DNA of 35,434 nt from Candidatus Parcubacteria bacterium (GTDB taxonomy: Bacteria; Patescibacteriota; Minisyncoccia; Phycocordibacterales; UBA6065). Positions 32,030 to 35,434 of this stretch are shown piece after piece. The stretch's first letter is position 1. The number at the start of each line of letters is the position of its first letter. Location of the stretch: assembly GCA_019661795.1 (NCBI GenBank), contig JAIFWQ010000001.1, forward strand, positions 1 to 35,434, read 5' to 3'. Below the pieces are notes generated by a model. That model was not told the origin of the DNA. It was given only the letters and a program-made list of their open reading frames with translations, and ran no database searches. The translations under genes and the position numbers were made by a program.

Positions 32030-32428
32030 ATGTCTTCCAAAAAGAAGGATATCCTGACCCTCGCCGTGCGGCTCATCGTCGGCGGCATATTTATCACAGC
32101 CGGCTGGATGAAAGTCTCGGCCATGGCGGCGACCCTCGGCTTCTTCAGCTCGCTCGGCATCCCGGCCTTCCTCGTGTACATCGTGTCGTATTCGGAATTG
32201 ATCGGCGGCATCCTCGTCGTTCTCGGTCTCTGGACCTGTGCGGCATCGTTCATCCTTGCCGTCATCATGGCCTTCGCCATGTGGTATAGCCGAAGCATGG
32301 GCTTCCAGGGGATCATGGCTCCGCTCGCCATCCTCGGAGGACTGCTCTCGATCATGGCGTCTGACGCCGGCGCATATGCGGTTCGCCTGAAAAAGGGATC
32401 CGACCAGGCCTCTGTGGCCTCGATATAG
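32030..32428 (+). CDS. DoxX-family membrane protein
   Basis: 132 residues with four membrane helices: LAVRLIVGGIFITAGWMKV, SELIGGILVVLGLWT, SFILAVIMAFAMWY and IMAPLAILGGLLSIMAS. The order and the N-terminal RLIVGGIFITAGWMKV are typical of DoxX/DoxD-like proteins, which are tied to membrane redox or thiol stress functions in other bacteria. A TATCAT at 32006-32011 is a possible -10. The specific function here is not known. Confidence 0.88.
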   Translation: MSSKKKDILTLAVRLIVGGIFITAGWMKVSAMAATLGFFSSLGIPAFLVYIVSYSELIGGILVVLGLWTCAASFILAVIMAFAMWYSRSMGFQGIMAPLAILGGLLSIMASDAGAYAVRLKKGSDQASVASI

Positions 32429-32473
32429 GGCTGTTTTTTGGGCCATTCGGCCAAAGATCTGCCTAAGGACAGA

Positions 32474-32499
32474 AAAGCGGCGCTCGGATGCGCCGCTTT
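32474..32499 (+). terminator. terminator after the DoxX gene
   Basis: A 10-bp stem AAAGCGGCGC (32474-32483) with GCGCCGCTTT (32490-32499), loop 6. Confidence 0.8.
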
Positions 32500-32512
32500 C
32501 GCTTGGAAACGC

Positions 32513-32540
32513 TTGACGTTTAAATGGATATAAGTATACT
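32513..32540 (+). promoter_or_regulatory. promoter of the 23S rRNA leader
   Basis: TTGACG (32513-32518), 16-base spacer, TATACT (32535-32540). It faces the 23S gene. No other gene starts downstream. Confidence 0.6.
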
Positions 32541-32577
32541 TACTTTTACCTCAATATGGTTATTAATTTCACTTTCA

Positions 32578-32638
32578 AGCGGACTAAATAGGCCATTCAT
32601 TTGGCTCTGTTTCAGTTCCGCTCGAAAGAGCGGTTTTT
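32578..32638 (+). promoter_or_regulatory. attenuator-like terminator/antiterminator in the rRNA leader
   Basis: The terminator hairpin CCGCTC-GAAA-GAGCGG (32618-32633) is followed by TTTTT. Its 5' arm (TCCGCT, 32617-32622) can instead pair with AGCGGA at 32578-32583. The alternative pairings would allow conditional read-through, or else produce a roughly 95-base RNA. Confidence 0.55.
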
Positions 32639-32848
32639 AATTTTTTGAGGGGCTGTTTTTTGACAATAGAATCCCACCCTCGTTAGTCTTTTCAGCCCGT
32701 TAAAAGGCTGGATGGTCTTTTCAAGAGCGAAGAGGTGGCCGTTCCGTACGTTAGATCGTGCGGGACGAATCCTGCATTTTCCTGGAAAGAGAATGCAGCG
32801 ACAGGTAAATTAAATTGTAAGAAAAGTTAAGTGGTTTTTAAATTTCCT
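32639..32848 (+). promoter_or_regulatory. second half of the 23S leader with boxA-like repeats
   Basis: A second possible promoter reads TTGACA (32660-32665), 18-base spacer, TAGTCT (32684-32689). GTCTTTTCA occurs twice (32686-32694 and 32715-32723), flanking a CAGCC/GGCTG hairpin, and resembles antitermination boxA. A palindrome AAATTTCCTA-A-TAGGAAATTT (32840-32860) abuts the expected 23S 5' end. No ORF is seen. Confidence 0.4.
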
Positions 32849-35414
<2,566 letters not shown>

Positions 35415-35434
35415 AGATCGGAAGAGCACTCGTC
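35415..35434. other. Illumina adapter remnant
   Basis: AGATCGGAAGAGCACTCGTC differs by one base from the start of the common TruSeq adapter (AGATCGGAAGAGCACACGTC). It directly follows 23S sequence and is an assembly artefact. Confidence 0.93.

Overview
The window looks like a contig end from a Candidate Phyla Radiation (Patescibacteria, most likely Parcubacteria-like) genome assembled from a metagenome. The sequence supports this through compact single-copy housekeeping genes with short family members (a 167-residue RecO, a 67-residue S18, a 479-residue MetRS), several membrane-anchored proteins with extracellular beta-sandwich domains, an S-layer-type protein with a peptidoglycan-binding domain, lamin-tail-domain surface proteins and no biosynthetic pathway genes. 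The lineage call is inference; no taxonomic search could be run. The last 20 bases match an Illumina adapter almost exactly, so the contig breaks inside a 23S rRNA gene.

Layout: (1) 1-12263, a plus-strand run of partial gene - terminator - ileS - recO - a DUF11-like membrane protein - glyQS - M16 peptidase - AI-2E-family permease - metG - tatD. Three aminoacyl-tRNA synthetases lie here, and the IleRS carries a complete histidine-phosphatase (phosphoglycerate-mutase-like) domain spliced into its catalytic core. (2) 12341-14018, a small unknown gene, then the rpsF-ssb-rpsR operon. (3) 14073-18637, minus strand: efp, and ftsK - Ig-like membrane protein - recA. (4) 18638-19741, a winged-helix regulator whose consensus promoter and leader are studded with TAAAGGACA-like repeats. 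(5) 19742-28294, a cell-surface block: a 574-base non-coding region predicted to be highly structured, a highly expressed-looking S-layer/peptidoglycan-binding protein, two lamin-tail-domain proteins, a tiny membrane ORF, a large secreted beta-helix/LCAT-like hydrolase and a YceI-like protein. (6) 28339-29678, a small minus-strand gene divergent from the L10 leader, then rplJ-rplL. (7) 29803-32428, a secreted zinc-ribbon protein, a winged-helix regulator, a MscS-related membrane protein and DoxX. (8) 32513-35414, promoter, attenuator-like leader and the 5' part (to about E. coli position 2440) of 23S rRNA, with no 16S gene upstream.

Genes in (1)-(3) and (6) serve translation, DNA recombination and chromosome segregation. 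Genes in (5) and (7) concern the envelope. A recurring regulatory style is visible: several genes have an (often extended) -10 box ending only 6-8 bases before the ATG, which predicts leaderless mRNAs. The observations most worth following are the IleRS-phosphatase chimera, the TAAAGGACA array at the regulator gene, the structured region before the S-layer gene, the EF-P with a substituted tip residue and the 23S gene without a linked 16S.
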